Assembly: GCF_014196765.1 (NCBI RefSeq)
Contig: NZ_JACIEE010000008.1
Span: 1-64,000 of the forward strand
DNA: 64,000 nucleotides
Direction: 5' to 3'
DNA from: Mycoplana azooxidifex
GTDB taxonomy: Bacteria > Pseudomonadota > Alphaproteobacteria > Rhizobiales > Rhizobiaceae
Below the pieces are notes generated by a model. The model was given only the letters and a program-made list of their open reading frames with translations. It searched no databases and was not told where the DNA came from. Position 1 is the stretch's first letter. Each line of letters opens with the position of its first letter. Shown here piece after piece: positions 7,810 through 17,672 of this stretch. Made by a program: the position numbers and the translations under genes.

Positions 7810-10193
7810 TGTCCAGATTCGAACCCGCCGCCTCGTTTGTGAATTTCGAAGTTCTCCGCCCTGCCATGACGGCAAAGGAGTTGAAGATTCCCACCGACGA
7901 CGGCCAGCACGCCGACGTACAGCCAATCGATCTCCAAAAGAACGAAGTCATCAGCATCCTCGGCGAGAAGAAGATCAACGCCGCCGCCTTCCAAGTCCGG
8001 TCGATCGACTACGATGAAATCCTCGGGCGAGTGTTCACGATTCAACATGTGAAGACCGACAACCAGACCCGGGTAACGGACTGGCAACTCGCGGTGCTGG
8101 AAAAAGCGGGACGTCTGGTCGTCAACGGGGAACAGAAACCAGGGCGGCGTCCGCCCCCCGACATGGGGCTAACTCCGGAGCAGACCGCTTCCGCGAACAG
8201 GATGCTGGATTACCTCAACGCCGTCCAGGAAGCCTCGGATAACGGCAACATCCGAATGACGGAAGCCAAGATCAGGGCGGCATTGGAGGACCATGCTCGC
8301 AAGACCGGCGATAAGCCGATCTGCGTGACCACATACAAAAAGTACCGCGACATCTACGAGGCCGCGCCGTTCGACCTGCTTTCTTCACTGGTGCCTCCGA
8401 CCTCCAGCGGGAACACGACCAAGGCATACGGCGAGGCATTCGAGCGTCTTGTGACGAAGTGCGTCATGGCGACATGGAGCCAACCCAAGGGAAGTTATCG
8501 CACGCTCAAGCGGCTTGTGCGGAAGGAGCTCAAGAAACCGAGGTACGCGGAACTGCGCAAGCACGTCCTCACCCCCGCTGGTGAGCTGAAACCTCATAAC
8601 AGTTGGTTTTCCCGAAGATTGGCGGCACCAGATGACTTCACCAAGGATGAATTGCGCCACGATGTCAAAGTAGCCCGCCGCAAAAACCCGATGACGACGC
8701 GACGTCCGCTGCCAGACGCCATTCTGGACGAGGTCGAGGCCGATTACACGACACTGAACATCTTCGTCATCGATGACAAGCGGCCACTGCTTTACGGCCG
8801 CCCCAAGATCATCCTGTTCAGGGATCGCAAATCGGGGGCCATCCTCGGTTTCTCGATCTTCTTCGGAAACCCGTCTTACGAGGCTTTCATTCACGGCCTG
8901 AGGCACGCGATCTACCCGAAGAACATGTCGAGGTACCCGGGCTTGTCGTGGCCGATGTACGGAAAGCCTCAAAGGCTGCTGATCGATAACGATCCCCATT
9001 TGCGCGCCGCCGACGTCAAGCACGCTTGCGATGTTCTCGGCATCAGGCTCGTACAGACGCGCCCAGGCGAGCCCAACACCAAGGGCGGCGTCGAGCGGAT
9101 GATGTTGACCCTCGAGGACCTGGTCAACAACATCCGCGGTTCGGTCCAGCACAACCCGACGAGGCGCAAGGACTTCGAAGACAAGGAGGCAGGAAAGCCT
9201 ATCCTGACGCTTTCCGAACTGGAGCACTTCATCACCGTCTTCATCTGCGCCGACTATCACGTAAACCCGCACATCGGCCTTGGCGCTACCAGGTTGATGC
9301 CTGGAATCCCCCAGGCCATCTGGAACGAGGACATCCGCAATGTGAAGGCGCGCAGGCCGATCAATCCTCAGACGTTCGTCCGACTTACGGGCAACCGCCG
9401 TGGCGACATCACGATCCAGGATGGCAAGGTTCGCTGGGACTGCATCACCTATTACAGCGAAGCGCTGCTCGTTCCCAGCTTCGACCATAGGCACAGGTCC
9501 GCCGTTCCAGGCGTCGATACCACCAAGTTTGTCGGCTACCGTGATCCCTCCGATCTCGGCCGCATGTGGCTCGTCGACCATTTCCATAGGACCGTGATCG
9601 AGGTTCCTGTCTGTGACGGAGACAGGGCGTACGCCAACGGCCTGCGTCTCTATCAGCACAACAAGGCCAAGAAGCACTTCAAGCGGAAGATGAAGCGCGC
9701 GGCCGAGAATACCGTCGAACTGATGGACGCTTTGAACGAACACATGGACGTGCTCGACAAAATGCACATGGAGCGCAAGAAGGCGGGCACCGCCCACGCG
9801 CTTGCTTCCTACCACCATGATCTCGTCGGCAGACGTGTCCACGGTGAGGTTGTGGAAATGCCCTACAGCGAAGACCTCGGCGACATGGAAATCGATTGGG
9901 ACGACCCGTTCGAGGTCGAGCCGCTGGAAAGCGGGTCCGAAGCCGACGCGCCATCGGTGCCGCCTAAAACCCCTCGAGCCGAGGTCTCCTACTCCGACGG
10001 CAAGGCCCACACCAGCGACCCCGTGTCCCGCAAGGCGAAGGAAAAGACAACCACAAGCTCCAGCAAGACGGTCGCTGTCTCCAAGCCCGAGAAGAAACGC
10101 GGGGCCGCGAAATCCATCCATGCATCCCTCGACCTCGAACAGGGCGACCTCAAGGAAATGGTTCGCCGCCTCGAAAACAGCAGGAAGGGCTGA
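7809..10193 (+). CDS. tnsB: TnsB-like DDE transposase
   Basis: 794 residues from the ATG that overlaps the tnsA stop, with AAGGAGC upstream. It is the transposase that binds the transposon ends and joins the 3' ends to target DNA. The integrase core has Asp312 (VEADYT), Asp393 (LLIDND) and Glu429 (KGGVERMM); the D-35-E spacing is classical. Before it come about 300 residues of DNA-binding helical domains, after it the Mu-type beta-barrel region, and a charged, Ser/Lys-rich tail from about residue 700 that may contact TnsC. It is followed two bases later by tnsC. The predicted targets are the inverted repeats at 2570 and 34584 and the internal repeat at 34451. Confidence 0.92.
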   Translation: MSRFEPAASFVNFEVLRPAMTAKELKIPTDDGQHADVQPIDLQKNEVISILGEKKINAAAFQVRSIDYDEILGRVFTIQHVKTDNQTRVTDWQLAVLEKAGRLVVNGEQKPGRRPPPDMGLTPEQTASANRMLDYLNAVQEASDNGNIRMTEAKIRAALEDHARKTGDKPICVTTYKKYRDIYEAAPFDLLSSLVPPTSSGNTTKAYGEAFERLVTKCVMATWSQPKGSYRTLKRLVRKELKKPRYAELRKHVLTPAGELKPHNSWFSRRLAAPDDFTKDELRHDVKVARRKNPMTTRRPLPDAILDEVEADYTTLNIFVIDDKRPLLYGRPKIILFRDRKSGAILGFSIFFGNPSYEAFIHGLRHAIYPKNMSRYPGLSWPMYGKPQRLLIDNDPHLRAADVKHACDVLGIRLVQTRPGEPNTKGGVERMMLTLEDLVNNIRGSVQHNPTRRKDFEDKEAGKPILTLSELEHFITVFICADYHVNPHIGLGATRLMPGIPQAIWNEDIRNVKARRPINPQTFVRLTGNRRGDITIQDGKVRWDCITYYSEALLVPSFDHRHRSAVPGVDTTKFVGYRDPSDLGRMWLVDHFHRTVIEVPVCDGDRAYANGLRLYQHNKAKKHFKRKMKRAAENTVELMDALNEHMDVLDKMHMERKKAGTAHALASYHHDLVGRRVHGEVVEMPYSEDLGDMEIDWDDPFEVEPLESGSEADAPSVPPKTPRAEVSYSDGKAHTSDPVSRKAKEKTTTSSSKTVAVSKPEKKRGAAKSIHASLDLEQGDLKEMVRRLENSRKG

Positions 10194-10195
10194 AA

Positions 10196-11128
10196 ATGAT
10201 CCACTTTCCCCAGTTTCACACCACCCCGTTCGACGAGATCACGAGGAAAGAGGTCTTCAAACTTGACGATGGCGAACGCCTCCGTTTCGTTCGAGACCTA
10301 CTCTATCCCTACAACCGCTTTCTTGACGTCCAGGACGCCGTCTCGGAGTGGCACAAACCCGTTGGCGACGCTGGTCCGGCCGAGATCGGTGATTTGGGCC
10401 TGCTCCTCGGAGAGTCGGGGAATGGCAAGTCCTTCATGCTGAAGTCTTTCTATCAGAAGGCAATCACCCCACCAAAGGGCGACCGCATGCGGTTCCCTGT
10501 CATCTACATCGAGGTGCTGCCAGGGTGGAAGGCCGGCGGATTTGCACGCGCGCTGCTCGCAGCCACGGGCAAGTCCAATGGAACCAAAAGGCAGAACGTC
10601 GACCAATTGGCCGCCTCGGCGGTGGAGCGGCTACTGGAGTATGAGACCGTCTTCATCATCATCGATGACGCTCATTTCCTGTTTCACCAGAAGCGATACT
10701 ACGACGAAAACTACAGCTTGTTGAAACAGATCGCGGACGCGCAGTTTGCCAACGTCCTGCTCGCTGGCCTTCCTCACCTGGAGGAGGTCGTCAAGGCAGA
10801 GTATCAGTTGGCGAGACGGACGGGCTTCCTCGAGCCCCTTCCTAAGTTCGATGCCGCAACGGAAGCCCGCCACTACCAGGCGTTTCTCGTGGGTGTCGAT
10901 CAACGTCTGCCCTTCGCGAAGGAATCGGGCCTTGGCAATCCAGCGACAGTCGAGCGCCTTTTCCTTGGAAGCGGAGGCTCGGTGGGCCTGACAATGAGCG
11001 TCATCAAGCGGGCGGCCAGAACAGCCATCACGGCCAAAGCCGCATGCATCATGGATCATCACATCGCGGCCGCCGTCAAACACGTTCTCCTGTTCGACCA
11101 GGAAGCATTCCATGGGGAGGATGACTGA
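10196..11128 (+). CDS. tnsC: TnsC/TniB-like AAA+ ATPase
   Basis: 310 residues. This is the ATP-dependent regulator that links target selection (TniQ) to the transposase. Walker A is GESGNGKS at 72-79 and Walker B is VFIIIDDAH at 152-160, with a sensor-like LLAGLPHLEE further on. It lacks long N- or C-terminal extensions, so it is closer in size to TniB and the short TnsC proteins than to E. coli TnsC. It starts two bases after the tnsB stop and ends two bases before tniQ, so all four genes are almost certainly one transcript. Confidence 0.9.
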   Translation: MIHFPQFHTTPFDEITRKEVFKLDDGERLRFVRDLLYPYNRFLDVQDAVSEWHKPVGDAGPAEIGDLGLLLGESGNGKSFMLKSFYQKAITPPKGDRMRFPVIYIEVLPGWKAGGFARALLAATGKSNGTKRQNVDQLAASAVERLLEYETVFIIIDDAHFLFHQKRYYDENYSLLKQIADAQFANVLLAGLPHLEEVVKAEYQLARRTGFLEPLPKFDAATEARHYQAFLVGVDQRLPFAKESGLGNPATVERLFLGSGGSVGLTMSVIKRAARTAITAKAACIMDHHIAAAVKHVLLFDQEAFHGEDD

Positions 11129-11130
11129 CG

Positions 11131-13278
11131 ATGTCTGACTTCGATCTGCGCCGACTACCCTTCATGCGTTGGGACCTCCCCTTCGAACGCGATGAAAGCC
11201 TGTTGGGCTGGTTCGCCAGGACCGTAGGCCAAAACGGTGATGAGAGCATTGCCGATTTCAATGCTGCCAATGATCTTAGCCTGTTCTCCTTGTCTCCAGA
11301 GCAGGCGCTGCGGAAGACGAAGCGCCTGCCGCTGTCTGACGAGGCTCTTCGGAGAATGGAATGGGCGACGCCGATCCGTAAAGGAGGACTGTTCGTTCTT
11401 TGCGGCGAGCGCGTCCGCCTTTCGGACGTTGCCATCACTCCTCCTCGCTGGTGCCCAGCTTGCATCTCCGAGAAGCCATATCGACGGGTCTGGTTCGATT
11501 TCCTCTCGCTGAAGTGTTGCCCGTACCATGGCGACGAAATCGTCGACCAGGATACCAAAGGCAACAAATTACCTTGGTACGCCACAGACTTCTCCCAAAA
11601 CGCCGACGGCACGCCGCTCGGTCGGCCAGGAGCTGAAGGCCAACTCAAAGCAGGGACCTTCGCACACTATCTGCTTGGCAGGCTTGGCTTCGAAGAGAGG
11701 CTGCCTGCTCCAGTCCTGGACCGCTTCGATCTTTGCGACGTGTTGCCTGTTTGCGAAGTCCTGGGAAAGGAGGCGAAGATTGGAACCGAGATCAAACTGG
11801 AGGATGCCGAAGTCGGCTTCTCGATGATCCGCGGGACGCATGCGGAGCTTGCCGAGGCTCTTCGTCCGCTGGTCAGGCGCATTCCAGGCTTCGACGCAAG
11901 CACCACTATCAAGGAATGCTTTGGCAGGGCGTACGCGACTGCAGGCCAGACATTCAGCGCCGAGATGCGGACGGTGGTCGTGCGTGCGATGGAGGAGGCT
12001 GTATCGGCCGAGTTGCGTCCCACAGGAAGCATCATCGCCGAGCGGGATGTAAACTCGAGACGGGTCACGACGCAGGAGGTAGAGGACCGCTACGGAATTG
12101 ACGCCAGTTCTGTCGCCCAGATCGCCAGGACTATTGGCGTGCATCGCTTCAAGAAGCGAAAACCTCTCATTGAGGCCGACATCCCGCCGATCCTAGATTT
12201 CGTCGCCAAGCTCGTCGATCGGCAAGTCGCGGCAGATCGCCTCAACATCAGTGAGCACGGGATGGACGCCCTGATCAGGGCAGGGTTCGTCCGGCGTTTT
12301 GTCAAACTCCGCGTCGGGGAGTATCTCGGGCCTCGCTTCCATGTCCCTGATCTGGACGACGTCCTGAGACAGCTCGACGCGCTTCCCGCAACGGGTAACG
12401 TGCTGACATCTAAGCCCTTCCATGCCTACGCCCTCGCCAAAACAGGACTTCAACATGGTGATCTTGCGGTGAAGGTTCTGAAAGGCGAGGTAAAGGTCGC
12501 GGGTCGCAAGCCTGACGTACACGGGTTCCGGGCCCTCGTTATCGATACGGGCAAGACGAACAAGCGCCCGCGCGTGACGGCCGATCCCACTTGGCTATCC
12601 CTCGCTAACGTCCAGGCTCTCCTGAATTTCCGCAAGGAGACGGTCTGGGAGATGATGAAGATGGGTATCCTCGTGCCGCAGGGCAATTACGTTCGTCTTC
12701 ACGCGTTCAGGAGGGAAGACGTCGATGCCATTCAGCGGACATACACCCGTAGCACTGATATCTGTGGCGGCCTCGGGATCACCAAATACAGGCTTCGCGA
12801 TCTCATGGCGGAAAAGGGCGTGACGCCACTCGTAAGATCGCATGCCCGGAGTTTTGTCGATACGATCTACAACAGGGCCGAGGTCATGGAGGCGTTGGAC
12901 CTGACGGAAGACCCAGCGGTCGCATCGGACCCCAGGCTCATCGAATTCTGGGAACAGTTGAAAGCTGTCGCGAAAGCGCGGCTCCCCGCGCTCCTGTTTT
13001 CGGACCGACCGATGGCAGGCGGACAGACAGTCGGGATGACGACACGGCTCTCGGTGATGCCGATCAGCTATGATTTGAAGACTCGAACCGTTACTGCGGT
13101 AGTCGCTCCTGCAAGGGATGGCCCGGTCTTCATTTTCGACCTCGATGCCGCCGAGTGGACCGAAGGTCTCGACGAGCTGTTTTCGAAGCTGCTGGAACGC
13201 GAGGGCGAGTTCCTGAAGCGACGCTCCGACTACAACAAAGGGAAGAGGAGGTCGGACAGGCTCAAGCTGGCCCTCTAA
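11131..13278 (+). CDS. tniQ: TniQ/TnsD-type target-selection protein
   Basis: 715 residues. The N-terminus has the TniQ pattern (PFxxDESLLGWFAR at 18-30) and a zinc site CPAC at 108-111 paired with CCPYH at 129-133. The following 550 residues contain several helix-turn-helix-like stretches, for example around 310-340 and 490-540. This length is typical of TnsD-like site-specific targeting proteins rather than the short TniQ of CRISPR-associated elements. It may therefore recognise a sequence at or near the interrupted tail gene, which would make that gene an attachment site; this is inference. Its stop overlaps the stop of the convergent nuclease gene by four bases, and no terminator separates them. 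Confidence 0.88.
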   Translation: MSDFDLRRLPFMRWDLPFERDESLLGWFARTVGQNGDESIADFNAANDLSLFSLSPEQALRKTKRLPLSDEALRRMEWATPIRKGGLFVLCGERVRLSDVAITPPRWCPACISEKPYRRVWFDFLSLKCCPYHGDEIVDQDTKGNKLPWYATDFSQNADGTPLGRPGAEGQLKAGTFAHYLLGRLGFEERLPAPVLDRFDLCDVLPVCEVLGKEAKIGTEIKLEDAEVGFSMIRGTHAELAEALRPLVRRIPGFDASTTIKECFGRAYATAGQTFSAEMRTVVVRAMEEAVSAELRPTGSIIAERDVNSRRVTTQEVEDRYGIDASSVAQIARTIGVHRFKKRKPLIEADIPPILDFVAKLVDRQVAADRLNISEHGMDALIRAGFVRRFVKLRVGEYLGPRFHVPDLDDVLRQLDALPATGNVLTSKPFHAYALAKTGLQHGDLAVKVLKGEVKVAGRKPDVHGFRALVIDTGKTNKRPRVTADPTWLSLANVQALLNFRKETVWEMMKMGILVPQGNYVRLHAFRREDVDAIQRTYTRSTDICGGLGITKYRLRDLMAEKGVTPLVRSHARSFVDTIYNRAEVMEALDLTEDPAVASDPRLIEFWEQLKAVAKARLPALLFSDRPMAGGQTVGMTTRLSVMPISYDLKTRTVTAVVAPARDGPVFIFDLDAAEWTEGLDELFSKLLEREGEFLKRRSDYNKGKRRSDRLKLAL

Positions 13279-16200
13279 CGTTTGCGCCGCCTACGCTTTC
13301 GCTTGGAGATCAGAGGCGTTCTGCCAGCTGCTGCTGTGTGCGGGGAGGGGCCACCCGAAAGCACCGGGACACTTGGTCCTGGCAGTTCCCGAACGGAGGT
13401 TGTCTCCGCATTGCCTTTAACTCGAGCCAAGACTTCACGAAGGACGTAGCTTTTGATAGCTCGCCGTAGACCGTAAACCTGCCACGGATTGAGAAAGTGT
13501 CCCTTCATCCATTGATGAAGATATTCCCTGTCCGCAGGCGGCAGCCCATCGGTCAATCTTTCCATTGCCCAGTGCCACTTTTCGCCGGTTCGCCGAATCA
13601 GGTTACGCACGAGGATACTGATGGCCCGTTGACGCCTCAGCCGATCCATATCTCGATCCAACGCGGAAGCGATGATGAAATCCCTGACAACGCCAATGTG
13701 CGAACCGTAGTCAGCGTTGGCGTTGCCGATGTAGCGGGCCACAGCCTCCAATGTCCTCAATTCCCCGCTAGGGTCCTGTTCGACAACCGTCTTCAAGAGG
13801 CGTGCGTCCACGGCGACAGGAGAATGGCGTGCATATGCGAGGTTGATTACAGCTTCGGCATACCGTTCTTCACTAATCTCCCCGGTCTCACGGGCGTACA
13901 ACAGCACTGCCTGTAACCAAGTGCTCTTCGCCTGCACGGTCTGCGCGGCAAACTGCCTGTAGGCCAGGTCGTCCGAAATGAGAATACGATCACCAGTGCA
14001 AAGAAATATCGCGTCCATCACCCGATCACCGCACTTCTCAAGGATCATATCCTCAAGAGCGGAAAGCTGGTTCGGGGCGATGGCAGGGACGACCGCACAG
14101 GACTTCTCGATTTTTTCGAGTTGTTGGCTGACATACTGGTTGCGGGCTTCTATCGCCTCTGGAGTATGTTCCTGACGATAGGTTTCCCCGTTGCGGTGGA
14201 CCAACGTCATGGTTGGTGCTGTATGGAATTCATCGAAGCCGCGGAAAGCGAGAAGGTCGTCGCGCCCTGACTGAGGAATGTATATCGGGCCGAGAAGCGA
14301 GAAAATTAGGTCGAGAATGTCGAGCGTCGCAGCTGTCCAAGCGGCGTGGGCATCCATAACGACGCCACTGCGGCCCGACTTTGCGATGATCTCGAAGGCA
14401 GCAGTGCGTTCGTACTCAATTCCTTGGCAACAACGTACGTCGTACTCGGTGTCTCGAATTCCGAGAGCGAAGGCAATGGGGTTTTCGTTGAAAAGGCCGG
14501 CGGCCAGTTGGATCGGTAGACCAGATTTCACATGGAGGTTTATGGCCTTCTCGCCGCGTTCGCTGAGTAGGCGGACCTGCTCTATTACCGACGAAAGATC
14601 GTCGTCCTTTATAGAGACCGAAAACATCCCATGGGCATCTGGGAATTTCGTCTGAAAGTTCGCCAGAACGTCATGAAAGGCGTACAGGTATCGGTGCTTG
14701 ATCTCGGCGATCGTCCAAGTGATGTCGTCGCCGAACTGCTGCGGCATGGTGATCGTGTCACCCGCCGCTTTGCCAGCCGCAGCAGCAACCAAAGGGTGGG
14801 TAAGGGCGAGATAACCGCCCTTGGGGTCGTTCGCACCTTCTTCGACTACGAACTCGAAATCCTTTTCCTGGCTACCCGACAGGCGTACCCACGTTCCGTT
14901 AGTTACCGTTGGAGCCGCGATCAGATCGCCGAAATTCTGCATCGAGAAGACGAGGATGGCGTATGCCACGTTGACTTCTGGATCATTCGGGTTCTCGCGG
15001 AGGACAGGGTAGGCGAAATCAAGGGCCTCTGCTTCACGGCCAGCCCGACGCATCTCATGAGCAATCGTCATCTTCTCGATGGGGGTGCCATCCAGTTCCT
15101 CGACGTTAAAGTGGTCGAGTAGGGCCGATATCTCCGGCTCGCGATTCTGACGCCGAAGGGCCATCACCGTCATGCCGAGGACCTGAAGGTCTGGAGCTAC
15201 TGAGAGAGTTGACCTGAAAATCGCCTCCGCAGCGGGAAGGTCACCGCGGTTGAATTCCATCAACCCTTCCATGTAGCGATAGCGTGGAAGGGTGCGTATT
15301 TCGGAAGGCAGCGCCGTGAAAAAGTCGACGGCCCTCTGCTTTATTGGGCGTTCCTGCACCAGAGCCGACGACAGGGCGCGAAGTTCTTCTCCATCCTGAT
15401 CCAAAGCAACGTGACCGTACATGAGGTTCGCAGCATCAGACCACAAGCCATGCTTGACCGCATACATGGCGGCCATCGTTCTGCTTGAAATGTGAGTGTC
15501 GTCTCGGATCAGTGACAGCGCATTCTTCCATGCCGTTTCGGCGAGGCTCGGGGAGCCTTTGGTGCCGCAGAACTGCGCGACGAGCACGCTTGACCGGACG
15601 TCACCCTCGACGTCAGCAACGATGCGGGTGAGCGCAGCCGCGCATTCGTTGCCTGGCGTCTTCCAAAGCTTTGCGAGCCTTACGGCGGTCTGGCATACCA
15701 ATACCTCGGACTCCGGATATCGATCGTCGCTGGGATCGCGGTCAGCCAGTCGCCCCCAATCGCCCTTGGTGACGGCATTCTGTACGGTCAGCAGGTTCTT
15801 AACTTCGCCGTCGGCCATGCGCGGCAGAAGTTCCTCCAGCAAAGGGTCTCCTGCTTCCATCGCGGTGACGCTGGCGCGCAGAATGAATTCGTCGTCGATT
15901 TCGGACAGTGACAGCGCGTACTTCAGCGTGTCCATAGCGGAAACGAAGTCGCCCAACGCTCGATAGGCGAGGACTAGATTCCCGCAGAGCGCGATATCCG
16001 CTTCGTCGAAACGACCCTCGGCTTCCTTTTCGTGTTCCCACAGTTCACGGAGGACTCTTGCCACTTCCTCAAGCCTGGCCCTGTCCGCAAAGGTAACAGC
16101 GGCATGGCTCATCAGTCCGCTCTCGCCGATTACTTCGTCGAGTGTAGCTTCCGCACCGAGTTGGCGCGCACGGGCTTCCTTGGGGAACCGATCCGCGGCG

Positions 16201-17312
16201 TCCCATGACGTCGTTCGCCATGCGTTGTCGCGCCTCCCGCGCTGGTAGAGCGCAAGCGCGATCACTACGCCTTCCGTGTCACGGTCTTTTTCGGGCACCA
16301 GTGCTAGCGGGTCACCCTCGAATCCCCCGAACCTTGCCGCTTGAATCACATGTGAAGAGAGCATTGGGTCCGCCACCTGGCTCTCCAAGTTCTGGCGACC
16401 CATCTCGAGGACCTCATCAAAATTCTCCTGGAGAAGAAGGGCGAGGGCCTTGTTCGAGATAGCCTTCGGTTCACTGGGCGCGTGATCGTATGCTTCGAGA
16501 AGCCACTTGATTGCAGCTTCGTCATCCCCGAGGTTGAGATTGCATGCGCCGATGTTCGCCTTGATACGGAACAGTATGCGACCGCTGGCAGTGTCTCCCA
16601 CTCGTTCCAACAATCGCATGAAATGCCCTAAGGCAGCTACCCGCTGCCCGCCGTTGTTGGCATCTCGGTAGCCATCGATCTCGGCATCCAGGTGCTTTTC
16701 CACGGCCAGCGCGATCTCGACGGTCGAGTCCACTGTACCTTTACCCATCTGAAGCAGCGAGACGATAGTCTGAACGCCCTCACGGGTTTCAGTAAGTATG
16801 GTCGTCTGTGTGTTGAGGGTCTCTTGCTGCTGGCGACCGAACACCCCGTAGCTTTCATCGAACGCCAGTAGTGTTTCCTGGTGTCGGCCGACCTCGTCGC
16901 TGATCGTGTTCCATCCCCATACAAGGAACCGGATGTCATTCCCCTGTTCCTGTTGCTCGACGCTAAGTTCGAGCGCAAGCCTCTGGAGCTTCGTGTCCGT
17001 CGGCGACGTCGTCAGGATATGGAATTCCTTGAGTTTCGGACGAAAACTCAAAGCCTCCTTGAACTCCTTCTTGACCTCCGCCTCCGTGAGTTCGGCATGC
17101 CCATCCTTGAGCTTGCACTGGATGCCGACACCCTTGCGGATGTCGCCATCCATAATGCCATGGATGTCTACGCCGTTCTGCCGTTGACCGTTCCTCCCCC
17201 AGCGCTGGAGGTTCCGGTCGTTCAACCTGTGTTCCCACCAGACGGCGCATCGGCGTTCGAAGTCTTGGAAATTGGCTGGCTTCGGAATCTGGGTACGGGT
17301 GATTGCGCTCAT
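13275..17312 (-). CDS. REase-TPR-GreAB-C-PIN type multidomain conflict protein
   Basis: About 1,345 residues from the ATG at 17312 (a GTG at 17333 adds seven). Numbered from the GTG, the first 150 residues look like an Mrr-type restriction nuclease: Glu26, Asp56 (GVDIHG) and QCK at 72-74. A long helical region of TPR-like repeats follows, about 190-800. Then comes a short beta domain (THPLVAAAAGKAAGDTITMP) like the GreA/GreB C-terminal domain. A region containing SGVVMDAHAAWTAATLDIL resembles a PIN ribonuclease. The C-terminus is very basic (KRKRRRRKR). This order recalls conflict proteins described as TPR-GreAB-C-PIN. It lies downstream of the kinase triad on the same strand, so it may be the effector the triad controls. 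Domain limits are estimates. Confidence 0.65.
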   Translation of the reverse strand: MSAITRTQIPKPANFQDFERRCAVWWEHRLNDRNLQRWGRNGQRQNGVDIHGIMDGDIRKGVGIQCKLKDGHAELTEAEVKKEFKEALSFRPKLKEFHILTTSPTDTKLQRLALELSVEQQEQGNDIRFLVWGWNTISDEVGRHQETLLAFDESYGVFGRQQQETLNTQTTILTETREGVQTIVSLLQMGKGTVDSTVEIALAVEKHLDAEIDGYRDANNGGQRVAALGHFMRLLERVGDTASGRILFRIKANIGACNLNLGDDEAAIKWLLEAYDHAPSEPKAISNKALALLLQENFDEVLEMGRQNLESQVADPMLSSHVIQAARFGGFEGDPLALVPEKDRDTEGVVIALALYQRGRRDNAWRTTSWDAADRFPKEARARQLGAEATLDEVIGESGLMSHAAVTFADRARLEEVARVLRELWEHEKEAEGRFDEADIALCGNLVLAYRALGDFVSAMDTLKYALSLSEIDDEFILRASVTAMEAGDPLLEELLPRMADGEVKNLLTVQNAVTKGDWGRLADRDPSDDRYPESEVLVCQTAVRLAKLWKTPGNECAAALTRIVADVEGDVRSSVLVAQFCGTKGSPSLAETAWKNALSLIRDDTHISSRTMAAMYAVKHGLWSDAANLMYGHVALDQDGEELRALSSALVQERPIKQRAVDFFTALPSEIRTLPRYRYMEGLMEFNRGDLPAAEAIFRSTLSVAPDLQVLGMTVMALRRQNREPEISALLDHFNVEELDGTPIEKMTIAHEMRRAGREAEALDFAYPVLRENPNDPEVNVAYAILVFSMQNFGDLIAAPTVTNGTWVRLSGSQEKDFEFVVEEGANDPKGGYLALTHPLVAAAAGKAAGDTITMPQQFGDDITWTIAEIKHRYLYAFHDVLANFQTKFPDAHGMFSVSIKDDDLSSVIEQVRLLSERGEKAINLHVKSGLPIQLAAGLFNENPIAFALGIRDTEYDVRCCQGIEYERTAAFEIIAKSGRSGVVMDAHAAWTAATLDILDLIFSLLGPIYIPQSGRDDLLAFRGFDEFHTAPTMTLVHRNGETYRQEHTPEAIEARNQYVSQQLEKIEKSCAVVPAIAPNQLSALEDMILEKCGDRVMDAIFLCTGDRILISDDLAYRQFAAQTVQAKSTWLQAVLLYARETGEISEERYAEAVINLAYARHSPVAVDARLLKTVVEQDPSGELRTLEAVARYIGNANADYGSHIGVVRDFIIASALDRDMDRLRRQRAISILVRNLIRRTGEKWHWAMERLTDGLPPADREYLHQWMKGHFLNPWQVYGLRRAIKSYVLREVLARVKGNAETTSVRELPGPSVPVLSGGPSPHTAAAGRTPLISKRKRRRRKR

Positions 17313-17480
17313 GAAGTCCCACAGGTGATTCACCCGCAGTCGGGCAAGTGATCATTGTGCCCGAAAGAAATGGCGGATGCCAACCGGAGTTCATCCTATG
17401 TTCCGCATGTCCACAAATAGGTTGCGCTGGATGGCCGGTGCATCGCTGGGGTGAGCCAATTCGTTGAAAGGGAGCGAGCT

Positions 17481-17672
17481 TTGAATCAGCATCGGTATCC
17501 TCTGGTCGGCGGCAATCAATCTATCAGTTTGCGTGATTTGTCCCTTGGTTGGGCTGCGACAACGGCCGTGATCAAATCGATGTTGCGCGGCGACGTGTAT
17601 CCAGAACCCTTAAAAAACTTCATCAGGCTATTCCTCGAAGATACTGACTTAGATCGTCCTGCCGCTGTCTAG
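17481..17672 (+). CDS. Possible small protein, unknown
   Basis: A 63-codon frame starting TTG with GGGAG about seven bases upstream; a GTG at 17451 would extend it. The product contains mixed helical sequence (LGWAATTAVIKSMLRG, LKNFIRLFLED) and is not low-complexity, but I recognise no family. It lies in the 336-bp gap upstream of the nuclease-TPR gene, on the opposite strand, and overlaps the 3' end of the kinase gene by 24 bp. That gap otherwise must hold any separate promoter of the nuclease gene, so the frame may be chance. Confidence 0.25.
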   Translation: MNQHRYPLVGGNQSISLRDLSLGWAATTAVIKSMLRGDVYPEPLKNFIRLFLEDTDLDRPAAV